DNA from: Microstegium vimineum
Taxonomy: Eukaryota > Streptophyta > Magnoliopsida > Poales > Poaceae
Assembly (NCBI GenBank): GCA_022036555.1
Contig: CM039127.1
Location: 53,261,232 to 53,325,231 of the forward strand
Length of the DNA: 64,000 nt
Direction: 5' to 3'
The notes beneath the pieces are model-generated. The model saw only the letters and a list, made by a program, of their open reading frames with translations, was not told where the DNA came from and made no database searches. Shown one piece after another: positions 52,523-64,000 of the stretch (position 1 is its first letter; every line of letters starts with the position of its first letter). The translations under genes and the position numbers were made by a program.

Positions 52523-53020
52523 GCATGGTTTTCCATTCGAGTGCCATCTATTACCGTTGGAGTTTGCTTTATCCAACCAAACAACACCTAAAATATAATT
52601 GAACAAATTAACCCCTCTATGAATATAAAGATCATCAAGCACTTACAAGTTGGAAGGATATAATTAGTACAGAGCATGAGAGGTTATATATAACTATCAC
52701 TCGTACTTAGATAAAACTAAGTGTGGACGATACTAGGTCTTACTCGTACTAAGATGATAAAACTATGAGTGAAAGATACTAGGTCAGCCCTAATTTGATC
52801 TTAGGAGCAACTCCGGCAATGATTCTAATTTGAGCCCTCAAAACTAAATTTGAGAGCTTATGCACAAAAATGCGGACTAACGGAGCCCTTACTAGGGCTC
52901 CTCTAATTTAAGGGCTCTGATATGACGGCTCGTGCTGGAGTTGCTTTAAAACATGCTCTCACATGAGTACATCCATGTGCAGCTCGCTAAGGTGCATCTT
53001 GTCATTGTAGAACTTCTGTG

Positions 53021-53146
53021 CATATGCATTTTCCATGCACTTCTACTGTATATATCCATAGTTGTACATTCATGACACTATGCACATGCACATATGCATT
53101 TTGCATGCGCTTCTACTGTATATATAAATCACTTGCATTCATCAGT
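53021..53146 (+). promoter_or_regulatory. Duplicated core promoter of the terpene synthase (period 70 bp)
   Basis: Two direct copies beginning CATATGCATTTT (53021 and 53091), each with GCTTCTACTGTATATAT or its variant CACTTCTACTGTATATAT. Only the second copy makes a good TATA box (TATATAAAT at about 53121-53129), about 70 bp upstream of the chosen ATG. The first reads TATATATCC. Confidence 0.7.
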
Positions 53147-53468
53147 ATGGCACCAATACCTGAAACAAGCAGGCACAACAGTTGTATGCACTGTCATGGC
53201 CAGCAGCTTCTCCTTGAAACCACTAGAGTGCAGCAGCATGATGCGGAGCTGCAGTAGACACATTTCTGCTGCTGCTACTGCGTCGCCGCCGCTGAGGCAA
53301 TGGCCAGCCATTTCATGGCGGCAGCACAGCAGGCAGTTGCAATGTCGTCGATCGTCGCAACAGGGTCATTCTGCCGCCGAAAGAATACGACATGATGGCC
53401 TTAATGACGAAGGTGACAACCGCCTCGTCCAGAACTCCGGCATCTTCCAACCATCTATCTAGGGAGAC

Positions 53469-54307
53469 GAGCACTGGTGGGAAATAAACTGTTAGATTGG
53501 CTTAATTTAGTGGCTGAGATTTCACATGTTGATTTGGTAGGGGGGTTGGATTTCTTTAGATAGAATTTAACCAAATCTGGGTTATTTTCTGTCTGATCGT
53601 TGTATCTCTATCTTATTGATATACATTTCTCTTTCCCGAGTAAGAAACTCTGGAAAATAAAAATCCCTCTAAAGATTAAAATCTTTCTGTGGTTTCTACA
53701 AAGGGGAGTGGTCTTAACCAAGGACAACCTCTCTAGGAGAAACTGGAAAGGGAGTCAGAAGTGTATTTGTTGTAATATGAATGAGACTATTCAACATTTA
53801 TTCATCGATTGCCCATTCTCCAAAGTAATTTGGAGGATGATTTTTTCGCTACTAATTTAACTCCACCAAGATCTATAAGCCACATGTTCGGTTCGTGGCT
53901 TCAGAATCAACACAAAGGGCTTAGAGGGTTGATCTGGGTTGGGGTGGCTGCAATCTGCTGGGTCATCTGGCGTTGCCGGAACGATGTGATTTTTAACAAA
54001 ATAAAAAATAACTCTTTTATGCAGGTTATTTTCAGGGGCGCATATTGGCTTCGCTTCTGGGCCCAGTTGCAGCGTGATGAGCAGGCCAAGGACATCCTTT
54101 CGTCGATAAGCAAGAGATTAGAGACAATTGCTTTAGATTTTTCAAATAAAAGGTGGAAACAGTTATACTGTTTGCTCTAGTATCCTTGGTCATTGTAAGA
54201 CCATGGCTTGTTCTTTCAGTTTTGAAGTTTTGAGTTCTGTAAGTGTGGGCTGTGTACATCCACGGATGTAGAGGCCAGATATTGTTTTGATATCCATTAT
54301 CTAAAAA
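53469..54307 (+). mobile_element. 5'-truncated LINE inserted in terpene synthase exon 1
   Basis: Flanked by a 15-16-bp target duplication, ATCTATCTAGGGAGAC (53453-53468) and ATCTATCTGGGGAGAC (54308-54323), differing at one base. It carries the zf-RVT domain near 53640-53860 (CICCNMNETIQHLFIDC), the family 3' terminus GTGTACATCCACGGATGTAGAG and a short A tail just before the right duplication. It is in the same orientation as the gene and is the same family as 5516-5923. Confidence 0.92.
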
Positions 54308-54380
54308 ATCTATCTGGGGAGACAGCTTCATCGGCTACTCCGACCCAGCTGCAGCTAACTCATCGCAACAACAACAACAG

Positions 54381-57300
54381 GTCTATTCTTTACTGTTATG
54401 AGGGCATATTTTGAACAAAGTAATTTCATAGGATTTCCACAGGAATTTAACAGAATAGACCTACGTTCCAAATAGGTCCTTAACAAATTCTTGAAACTAA
54501 TGATGCCATAGGTGCTTAGATTTATTTCTTCAGCATATTATGATTGAGTTGCATAATTGCATTGTATTGTTTTCAGAAGATTCAGATGGAAGAACAAGCG
54601 GACAAACTCAGGGAAGACGTGGCCAAAATGATAGCTAATTCGACTAATACTTCTAGTAGGTTGCACCTCATCGATGCATTGGAGCGTCTATGCTTGGATC
54701 ACCTGTTCGAACAAGAGATCAGTGCTGCACTTGCACAGATTGAGACTGCTGATGTTAGTGAATATGATCTTGGAACTGTCGCGCTATGGTTTTGTCTACT
54801 TCGAAAACATCCATATAGGATCTCAACAGGTAGCAATGAGCATATATATATATAAACATATATGCACTCTGCATGGAACTTACGTTTCAAGGTCTCCATT
54901 AATTAGCATTGTCATTAAAACTGCACTTGCAGTGTGAAGCCATCCTAAACGCCCACCTAGAATGGTTCCTTGAGTTCGGAAGAATAGCAACCGCTTTTAT
55001 AGTTAGCAGTCAGAGCTGGAACCGCAAAAAGCATAGCTTCTTTCGGCTCCTCACAAACTTGACATAAATTATTTTAGATCAAAATTGCCACTAAAGATAT
55101 TTTTGCAAAAGGTTCTGGCTTCAACTATATTGGAAAACTTCTCACAAGGGGACTCAGAGCTAGAACTGTTTTAGGAGGAGCCAGATCCATACTACCAAAC
55201 TAGAGTTTAAGGCCCTTTCTGTATGGCTCCAAAACAGCAGAGGCTTCTTGCTATAGTGCATGGAAGAACTAGCCTAGATGACACTTAGAATAATGGCTCC
55301 ATGGATCTTAGTTTGTTTAGAGGAGAGAGGAAACTACTCTTCGCCACAGTGCGCAGAGGAGGCAGAGAGCCGCCCAGAGCTCTATCACCGGCCCCTAACT
55401 AGCAAATTGATAGACATGCATAAATAAATGGATAAAAATGCTATATATCTACATAATACAACTTAATATTATTATACTTTCCATGTCCATTTCACTTCTG
55501 TATCTTGCTATCAAATTTATACTTCAGTAATATTTTTGTCAAGTATACTTTTAATATTTGGCTAACGCCAGGATCTTGACATATGGAGTCCTAGTGTATA
55601 TAGCCTCCTATATTGTTCAGCTTTATACAATTCTTTCAAATATGGAAATTCAAGATGAAAGACTATGTGTCCTATTTCAGATGTGTTTGTTAGGTTCAAA
55701 GATGAAGAAGGAGGCTTTGTAGTGGACACTCCAAAAGACCTACTGAACCTTTACAATGCTGCGCATATGAGTACCCATCGAGAGATAGTACTTGAGGAAG
55801 CCATACTATTCAGCTAAAGGCGTTTAGAAAAAATGATACCCTACATTGAAGGGTCATTAGCACGTGAAATAAAATATGCACTTGAGATCCCTCTCCCTAG
55901 AAGAGTTAGAATTTATGAGTCAAAGTATTACATCTCTGAGTATGAGAAACATGCCACGGTGCATGGGAAGGTATTGCAACTTGCAAAGTTGAACTCAAAT
56001 ATTATGCAGCTCCATCACCAACTGGAGCTGGGTATCATTACAAGGTAAATTAACTCTTTTCATTGCAAATTTATTACCTAAGTATATTTCAAACTAAGAA
56101 TCAAATTCATTACTGATAATATTATACCTCTATAAATGTATAGGTGGTGGAAGGATATACAAATTGAATCGAGGCTTCCATTTGCTCGAGATAGAGTTGT
56201 GGAGTGTTATTTGTGGATGTTAGGGGTATACTATGAACCATCTTATTCACGAGGCCGAATAATATTGACAATGATTATCGCCATTGTGACAATTTTGGAT
56301 GATATTTATGATTCTTATGCAACTCTAGAAGAATCAGAATTATTTACCAAGTGCATTGAAAGGTTCTTATTACTTCCCTTTTAAAAAATATCTTTATCTT
56401 AGGTTCACTAAACTTCTATGTTTATCTTTACTGTTAAATTTCCATGGAAGAATAAAGAAAAAAAATCTATGTTACTTTTTCATAGCTATAAGTTATTTGT
56501 ATGTGTTTCACTAAATGGAGTCAAAGGTCTTTGTATACATAATATTGGAAAATAGAGTATATATATTATTTCCTTGAGATGACCAATATATATATTAATA
56601 AGTCACATTTTTTTATTAATATCTCTGGCTTATTCCATTCATGCCATCATACATTGAAACTTCCATCTAGCTGGGGGGATCCAACACAATTTGATATCTT
56701 AAATAAGAAGTTGACAACTACTAAGATATGGATCCCATCAAGAGAAAAACCTTTGATATATAACATGTCAACGTTTGACATATTTTAAAAGTTCATATTT
56801 TTGAATTAAAAATATGAGATTTAAAACAAATATTTTGATTTTCAAATGATCTAAAAAAATTGTCATCTTCAAAATTGTATATCACATTGAAATATACAAT
56901 AATTATATGTCTGTCGTCTTCATTTGACTTTAGATAAAAGGCTATAGATTTTTTGTGTGATAGCCATTTACAAAGGCAAAAGACACAACACTAGAAATAG
57001 CCACATTATATTTATAGATGCGGTTTCTTTAGAGACTCGCCTTTAAAAATTGATTTCTAGAGGTAGGCCATGGCTCTTGTGGCCTAATGATTTCTAGAGA
57101 CATTAGATCAAGAGGCCCATCATTGTAACCAAACTCTAGTGCGTGACAAAATTGTTTTTGTAGCAGTGAGTGTGTTTAACGAATAATAATATAGTTGAAT
57201 TGTTGTAAAGTTTCTGCATGTATGTAGTAACATTTGTATATCATTGTGATCATATAGAACTCACAAATTTTCGTGAATTATCATGTTCAGCTGGGATTCA

Positions 57301-57634
57301 AAGGGCGCTCATGACCTCCCAGAGTGTATGAAATTTGCTTTGGAGAAAATATTGGATAGCTATGAAACCATTGAAAATATGCTCCACCAGGAGGAGAAAT
57401 ATCTTATGCCATATCTGAGATCCGTTGTAAGTTACCTTCCTCGTCTACATATTTCAACTTTCTAGGTCTAGATATGAATGAGTATCTGGGAAACCATAAA
57501 TTGTATGTATTTGTCAAGTAGCCTTGAAAGCTAATTTGATGCTATCACCACAATCATGTTATAAATACTACATATTCGACCTAGCTTTTTGATGTGTGAA
57601 GCAAATGCATATATTCACTATTACCGATTAACAG
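54381..57634 (+). other. Introns 1 to 5 of the terpene synthase
   Basis: Introns 54381-54576, 54830-55680, 56045-56143, 56363-57290 and 57427-57634, each GT..AG. Introns 2 and 4 (0.85 and 0.93 kb) are AT-rich. Intron 4 contains a short CACTAGAAATAG-like segment at about 56989-57141 that may be a decayed CACTA derivative. Nothing else is recognised. Confidence 0.75.
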
Positions 57635-58215
57635 ACAGAAGATCTGGTTAGAAGCTTCAACAAGGAGGTAAAAATGGTTCAAGAAGGATACATTCCAAAG
57701 TCTGTTGAGGAGCATTTAAAGGTTTCAATAAGAACTATTGGATGTCCAGTTTTTTCGTGTGCTTCCTTCGTTGGGATGCATGATGTAGCAACAAAGGATT
57801 GCTTTGATTGGGTTTCTAGTGTACCTAAAATGGTCCAGGCACTTTCCGTGATTCTCAGACTGGTAGATGACCTAGAGTCATATGAGGTAATATCTATCAA
57901 TATTTATCTTGAAATATCCTATTTTCAAGTTTGGAATTTCACTTTGATATTTCTGACATAACATTGTTTTATAAAATGAAGTGACATAGAGAGAATGTTC
58001 TGACAACTTCATTGCATTATTACAAAAGGCATTTCTATAGGTCGTGAAATAAACTTTATATAACCGTCAGTGAGGAAAGCTAGTGAAAAATACTCCATTT
58101 CCCCTAGCGGTATTTCAATAACCTAGTGGTATGGTTACAGCACCGACTTGCAAAAAATATGTGGAAACGTATTGTTCCTAATCATTGCGAAAACCAATAT
58201 TCCACCCATCAAGAT

Positions 58216-61200
58216 TGTCACACCCAATTTCAAGGACGAAATATGATGTATAACATTATATGTGCCCAGGAATAATCCACACATAAGTTCACAAATTACA
58301 AAGTACCATCACAGAGTTTAATACATAACGAACACATATCCATTACAAGAATAAATAAAACAGACGGAAGATACAACTAGCTCTTGAGGCTCCATCTTAC
58401 AGGGAAGGTCAACTGGTTGACCAAGCCTAGAAATCTTCAAAGAACTCTTCATAGCCTCCTGCTTCTGTTACCCATCCGGGATTTTTATCCAAAATTGAAA
58501 AGAAAACAAGCGTGAGTACATACGCACTCAGCAGTATAACATGGGGTTATGAAGCTCAAAAGGTTGACACTGGCTTACTGCATTCAACACTTTTAGTTGG
58601 TCAAAGTTTTATTATTAAGTATCATCAGGTTATGCTTAAGCCCCAAATGATCCCACTTATACCACTGCCAAAGTTTTAAAGAATCATACTCATTATCATT
58701 ATGGTGGCAACAGGAACATAAATGTTGGTCAAGTTAATTAATTAAACCGTCAGTTTTCCGAGCCGCTCGTGACCGTGAGCACGGCTGATATATCAGTTTT
58801 AACACTCTGCAGAGGTTGTGCATCTTTACCCGTGAGTCATGATGCCCCGAATGCCTGGGTTAATTACTCCCATAACACTGCCAAGGTGAGTGGGCGGGAT
58901 TCACTATGAAGCCTTTCATAGTATCTCGTCTAATAAGATTAGGGCCGCTAGGATTGACAAGGGGTGATAGAGCCCCCCTTCCGAGTAGCATAAAGACCCG
59001 CAGCCTACGCTCAAACTCGGACAGAGGCCGCACTATAACCAGCTCGGCAAAAGCCTAATGCGCCCTTTCGGGTAACCGCTAACGAGCTAGAAAAGAGCCT
59101 ACTACTGAGTTAAAGCCAGAGCCATGTAGCTCTCACGGTAGCACTATCAGTCCCAGCTTTTGCCAACAGTGAGTTATTATAAAAGGATTATGTTCCAATT
59201 GCCATAACAGGATCACCAATTCATTCAAAGCATTGTAACATTTGGCAGGGATCAAGTATTCATTTATATAGCACTAGCCATCTACCCTTATGCATAACCC
59301 ATAGGAGTCAAGGTAAAGGGATTGTCAATTCTATGGAAACATACTACGGGTATTCAATTAAACACATGCACATGAAATTATAATTACGGTGAATAGGATA
59401 ACAAGGTAGGTCCCATGCTATACTTGCCTTGGTTCTCAAAGTCCTACTGGTCAAAACACTCCTGATCAAAGTACTCTTGGTCACCAACAAACTCCTCACT
59501 ACCTGAACTCGATCACGGCATTGCAACAACACGCATTCCAATTGCATACATACAAAGCAAACAAAACTAATATTAGAACAGTACACCATCAACAGTAAAC
59601 AGAGTTAAAAGGTTTATAAAAAGATACTACGCATTGCTACGATCATTTCAACGCGAATTTCACGAAAATCGGATTTAAAACGCAAAAGATATGAATTTAA
59701 CTCGTTCTCTAAGAGCATCTTTAGTATTTGAATTATCCTTGAATTTAAATAATTCAAACATGACTAACAGATGGTTTAACATGTAGAGAATTTCGTTACG
59801 AATCTAACGCAACTCGAATCGTCCAAATCGGAGTTAAAATAAAGTTTTTATAAACAATATATGGTAGTGGCAATTCTGTAAATAGCAATTTCCATTTTTG
59901 GAATAAACCGAGCAGGATTACGTTTTCTAAACCGAGGAAACGTATTCGGTGAAAAACGCCAGCGCTGAGGCGCGGGGTCAACAGGTCTGCCACGCGGCGG
60001 CCCGGGATTGGGTGGGTCCACTGGTACAGCCGTGCACCGCGCGTGGGACTCTGGTCCACCGGTCCACCGTGGACCGGGGTACTTACCCCTTCGGGGTTCT
60101 AATCTCGGCCACAGATCAGAGATCGGACGGCTGAGAATAAAAGGAGGGGAGAAGAGAGGGATAGTCGGCCGGAGCAGAGAGAGGGCACGGCGGCGCGCCA
60201 TTCCCGGCGGCCTGAGCTCGTCGGAGTCCCACGGGATTGCCCGTCCGGCGTCCGTTGCGAACACCAAACGCATGGGAAGGTAGAGGGGGACGAGGCGAGT
60301 GCCATGGCGCACTCAGTTGCACGCGGGGAGGCAGGCAGAGCCGGCGCGGCGGTGCGCCATGGCCGGTGAGCTCTGCGCTGTGCGGTTACGGCCGTACAGG
60401 GCGCGAGAACTCAAACTAAGGACACGGGGAGGTGAGATGTGTCCGTGCGGTGTTGGTAGGGTGCCCAGGCGAGGCGATGCGTGGCCCGAGTGTGCTGTCC
60501 GCGGCGGCGCCATGGCCGGCGGCGTGGGGTGCACGTGATTAGTGCCACAGAGACCACTATTAGCCGAATTGATGACACGGGAAGGTGCGGGGTGCTCGTG
60601 CGACAGACATGAGGTGCTCGGTTGTGGCTGTGCGTAACCGGAGTCGGCTGACCATGGCGGCGCCATTGTTGCCGACCTCGGTGTGCGACGGAGCGGTGCA
60701 AACAGAGCCTAATTAACCGAATTACAGGGACGGGGAGGAAGAGTGAGCGGTGGTGAAGCTCACCGGGTCGAATTGGAGGGCGGAGATGACTCGGTGCGGC
60801 TTGTCGGCGTGGAACGGCGGTCGGCGTCGGCGGAGCTCGCATCGGTGCGCGTTCTGTGTCCACCGAATAGATAACAGAGAGAGGGAGTAGGCTACGGAGA
60901 TTCGCGGGGAGTTCGCGGTTATGAAACGTAACTCACCGAGGTGAACCGAGCTTCGGTGTATCTTCTCAACAACACAGCGGCGGCGTTCGGCAGATGCGGT
61001 TTCAAGCGGGGCAGAGAGAAAAGGGGAAGAAGGGAGAAGGGAGCGTCTCCTTTAAAAGGCCTGGGCGCGTGTGGTTGCGGCCGACGAAATCGGACGTGGG
61101 CGCGGGTGAGAGGGTGAGAGACGTGCGGGCGGTTGCCGTCCGCGGCGCGTTCGTGCGCGAACTCGACGAGCAGAGCGGAGGGAGGTTGGGGACAGGCCTG

Positions 61201-61761
61201 ACAGTGGGGCCAAGCGGCAGAGAGAGAAGAGAGGGTGAGGGAGCAGTGGCGGTTGGCGCCGACAGAAGGGGCCCGCTGGTCAAGAGAGGAAGGAAGGAGA
61301 GCAGAGAGAGGGAGGTTCGGCGTCGACAAGTGGGACCTGATGGTCAGAGAGAAGGAGAGAGGGGAAGGGAGTTGGCGCTCGGTGGGCTGGACCGGTTGGG
61401 CTTCAGCCTTCTAGCTGGGCCGACAGAGAGAAGAGAGGGAAGAGAGGGATCCCGAGTGGGCCTTGGCCGTGCTGGGCTGAAAGGAGGGAGAGGAATGGCC
61501 AAGCTTTTTTCCTTTTCTTTTTATTTCCCTTTTCCAAAACCATTTCCAAAAGCAATTTGAATTCAAATGAATTTGGTTTTCTTCAAACTCAACCATACAA
61601 AAGGAATTATGCAGCAGCATGTATGCACACTCATGTTGCTAAACTAAGAATTGATTTTATTTCCATAAAATTTTTCTTAAACTAAATTCAATGCTCACAT
61701 AAATTCATAAAGAAATCATTTTCTATTATTTTAAATGCATTTCAAATTTGTGGGTGTTACA
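58216..61761 (-). mobile_element. Complete solo LTR, 3546 bp, in terpene synthase intron 6 (LTR copy C)
   Basis: Starts TGTCACACCC and ends GGGTGTTACA, flanked by a perfect 5-bp target duplication AAGAT (58211-58215 and 61762-61766). It is homologous over its whole length to copy B (16185-19801) in the opposite orientation. With no internal retrotransposon sequence, it is a solo LTR left by LTR-LTR recombination. A GC-rich block (about 59990-61500) holds a promoter-like region on the minus strand (TTTTAAAGG near 61052) and many compositional open frames with no recognised domain. Confidence 0.93.
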
Positions 61762-61766
61762 AAGAT

Positions 61767-62530
61767 GAAAAGGAAACTCTCCATTCATTGTGAAGCTACT
61801 CAATTCAAGTAATATTGGTTGCAGAATTTAACAGATCTGATGTCCTTAATGCCTAAAACGCGATGCATCATGCCCTCCCACAAGAACATCAATCATGAAC
61901 CCTAGCTATAATTAATCCATAATAGAAGCAAGCTCTAAAATAACATAGAAATCACATAATCATCATCTTCTAGAACCACCTCTTCAAGGAAATAATGCTC
62001 AAAACATCTCGCTTATATTTTGGCAAATTTTCAGTCTCCAATAGCTCCCTAAATATACCGCAAAAGCTACCAAAATATAGTGCACCCAGCCTGAAAGCTC
62101 GGGGGAGGAAAAGATATACTGTGTCATTTTCAGTGTTGGGTGCTTAAGTGGACCACCACTAAATCTAGAAATGCATCCACAGTACGTGGTGGCTGAGATA
62201 AGCCTACCGCTAGTGAAAATGTCCATGTTCAACCATCTCACGTCATAATAAGAATCAACGCGTGAAAATGAAAAGCTAATTTCTACTTGTTGTTGGTTAC
62301 ATTGACTGTCTCTGGAAAGCTATTTTCAGTGGTAGTTTTTGGCCATATATGTTCCACTCTGGCTTACTACGCCAGCAACAGCAATTTCTAAACGCCAGCA
62401 GATGATGCCTCGATCATCTCAAAATCGTTTTTAGTAGTATATATACAACTATGATATTGCTTTCCATGAGTTTGCAGGCCTGCCTTTATCTTACTAGCTA
62501 ATATATATTCAAATACTTAACTTGATGCAG
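61767..62530 (+). other. 3' part of terpene synthase intron 6
   Basis: Matches 23960-24643 in order, and ends with the CAG acceptor of exon 7. No gene is inside. Confidence 0.75.
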
Positions 62531-62833
62531 CGAGAGCAACTGATCCCTCATGTTGCTTCCACAATCGATAGCTACATGAAGGAGCACAATGTCTCCATGG
62601 ATGTTGCACGTGAGCAGATATACATACTCAAAGAGGAAGCATGGAAAGATTTTAACAGCGAGTGGCTCAATCCAGCCAATGCCTATCCAAGGCAGATATT
62701 GGAGCGGATATTCAACTTGACGAGGACAATGGAATTCATGTACAACCAAGAGGACAAATTCACAAACTGCCACTGTCTAAAGGATACCATCCATTCGTTG
62801 TTCCTGGCCGAACCATTTACCATCCCAGTATAG

Positions 62834-64000
62834 CACTATATATGTCCTGTTGTAACAGATAATTAAACTATTACTGTCTATTACTGTGTAATTGATATGA
62901 ATAATGTTAGATTATTACGCCATACCATCTTCCTGCACGCTTGTTAGCTATCTTGATTGAAGAGTACAGTATGGCTAGTCGTAACATAAGCTCAGAGGCT
63001 AAAGCACACGAGCTTCTCAAATAGGAGAACAGAGAACTTGTACAAATTTAGGAGATCACTTTATGTTATCCTCCATAATGCATATATAGTTGGATAATTC
63101 ACATGCAAAATTAGTGGTTACTTGATGTTTTTTGTCGTTTTCATAATGGTACAGAGGTAGGTAATTATTATAAAGTGAATCAGATCCAATGTAATGACTA
63201 TCATTAATTGTTAGATGGTAATGTGTACCTAATTGATGCCTCTATTAGGAATTATAATTTTTTTTCGTAGTGTGTCTCATGAGAATTAAAGTAGAGGCTC
63301 TATTAGGACTTTGGATAATGTTTTTGTGAAAATTTCAGGAATTCATTGTTTTCTAGCATGTCTCATGAGGATTAATTAATGATATTCTAATAGGGTCTCT
63401 AATTAGAAATAGTATATATAGATAATACTGACTACTCCCTTTGTCCTCTCATATAGTGCATTTAATGAATTTTTAATACAAATTAAGAGAGAACGTAGAA
63501 GACGCATATACCGTCTTTTTATTTCCTAACCAGATGCTATCATCAACATCATAAATTGTGATGGTTGATAAATAGAAAATATTTAATGTTTGTCCTTAGA
63601 ATGTTTTATATTTGAGGACAATTTTTAAATGCTAGAATGTACTATGTGTACAACTAATGTTAATGAGCAGCGGGTTTTGAATTAAATTGAAGTCCTCAGC
63701 GTCAATATTAATCACTCTCTCATGGATCTAGAAAAGTGGACTCATGGATGTCAAAAAGAAACACGCCTGTATGTATTTTCCTACTTTATTCGGCACGGCA
63801 TGCACACATGTACGTATACTCTCGTGTCGTGTGCAACTCACCCACAGACAGACGTACAATAAAGCCAGCTGTCGCATGCCATCTATATATCGTCCAAGAA
63901 TATGTGTATAGCATGATGCGCATGTGCCTCTTGTGGCGTGACAGTGAAGGGTTGGAGAGGCTTCCTCGACCTGTCCAAAGCCAAAGGACAACGTACATAG
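62834..64000. other. 3' flank of the terpene synthase and start of a repeated segment
   Basis: 62840-63010 matches the 3' flank of the exon 7 pseudogene (24930-25080). At about 63431-63650 an ACTACTCCCTTTGTCC start suggests a decayed Stowaway-type MITE, though no good right end is visible. From about 63790 the sequence resembles 50580-50800, probably the 5' flank of another terpene synthase unit beyond the window. Confidence 0.55.

Larger units (their letters stand above)
50379..53020. other. Intergenic DNA upstream of the terpene synthase
   Basis: Contains a segment at about 50580-50800 that recurs at the right end of the window. Two short related blocks lie near 51455-51530 and 51630-51690 (GATGGAATA..CTCCGAATT and CCAAATCCAAATAG words), along with AT-rich sequence. 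No gene is recognised. A 70-codon frame at 50691-50903 has no motif. Confidence 0.4.
53196..62833 (+). pseudogene. Terpene synthase (TPS-a/b type, seven exons), disrupted
   Basis: Exons: 1, 53196-53459 continued at 54315-54380; 2, 54577-54829; 3, 55681-56044; 4, 56144-56362; 5, 57291-57426; 6, 57635-57886; 7, 62531-62833. All splice phases agree and exon sizes (219 bp for exon 4) match class III plant terpene synthases, about 618 codons. Visible motifs: FQPSIWGD-type N-terminus, an RDR motif (about 56187), metal-binding DDIYD (56298-56312), VDDLESYE (NSE/DTE region, about 57862-57886) and a C-terminal KDFNSEWLNP. The N-terminus is Ser/Arg-rich, resembling a plastid transit peptide, and RRx8W is absent. 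These enzymes ionise prenyl diphosphates to terpenes; the product cannot be predicted. It is dead by a LINE in exon 1 and a TAA (55815-55817) in exon 3. The ATG was chosen as the first one giving the transit-like frame; one at 53148 is out of frame. Confidence 0.92.

Noticed and set aside
56989..57141. Short CACTAGAAATAG..CTCTAGTG segment in terpene synthase intron 4 as a CACTA element
   Set aside because: The flanking triplets CAA and CGT do not match and the inverted repeat is only five or six bases.
59796..61560. Long frames in both strands of LTR copy C
   Set aside because: Same reason: compositional frames inside a solo LTR, not conserved between copies.
1..64000. tRNA, rRNA or snoRNA genes
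   Set aside because: No cloverleaf with A and B box consensus or rRNA-like segment was noticed. A tRNAscan-SE and Infernal run would be decisive.

Overview
This is nuclear DNA of a grass, most likely a panicoid (sorghum, maize, Miscanthus or sugarcane type). The host genes are a tandem family of cereal-type potato-inhibitor-I proteins and a seven-exon terpene synthase. The rest is dense with CACTA, hAT, Mutator-like and MITE elements, LINE 3' ends, a Sirevirus-type Copia element and a Tat-lineage Gypsy element. I saw no prokaryotic features, tRNA, rRNA or CRISPR. All statements come from reading the sequence; family names rest on motif recognition, not on searches.

Region 1 (1-14,540) is a head-to-tail array of four diverged copies of one unit. 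Each unit is an upstream region, TATA box, 5'-UTR intron and one small coding exon. Units 1-3 encode intact inhibitors at 4044-4271, 8094-8315 and 10854-11084. Unit 4 keeps its promoter, splice donor and 3' flank but its coding exon is gone, replaced by a MITE and a LINE fragment. Because the units are paralogous, several transposon insertions can be read against an unoccupied site in a neighbouring unit: a probable 9-bp-TSD Mutator-like insertion (59-2402), a hAT element (2581-3324) and a CACTA element (6742-7704). Unit 2 has lost its TATA box. The three proteins differ at the inferred P1 residue (Ser, Gly, Leu).

Region 2 (14,849-25,593) holds two 3.6-kb-class LTRs of one family in inverted orientation (14849-16184 minus, 16185-19801 plus), a decayed 5'-truncated Copia element (about 20036-23927) and a broken copy of the last exon of a terpene synthase (24644-24927).

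Region 3 (25,594-49,552) is a three-level retrotransposon nest. A roughly 305-bp solo LTR (TSD AACAA) was hit by a Sirevirus-type Copia element (25903-49541). The gag of that element was hit by a 13.3-kb Tat-lineage Gypsy element (29246-42549, TSD GGTAC). The Tat element lies on the minus strand, has two 1108-bp LTRs with about nine differences by eye, and carries on the opposite strand a five-exon gene with a plant mobile domain and a C-terminal coiled coil. The hexamer ATCGGC/GCCGAT is strikingly frequent throughout it.

Region 4 (49,553-64,000) is a terpene synthase locus. The gene (53196-62833) keeps all seven exons, phase-compatible splice sites and the catalytic motifs. It is dead by two visible lesions: a LINE insertion in exon 1 with a 15-16-bp target duplication, and a nonsense codon in exon 3. 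Intron 6 contains a complete 3546-bp solo LTR with TSD AAGAT. Sequence near 50.6 kb recurs at 63.8-64.0 kb, and the last exon recurs at 24.6 kb, so this looks like one member of a tandem terpene synthase cluster.

The two host families are both defence-related (protease inhibition and volatile or phytoalexin terpenes). Nothing seen shows that they are functionally linked; they share a locus that has absorbed many insertions.
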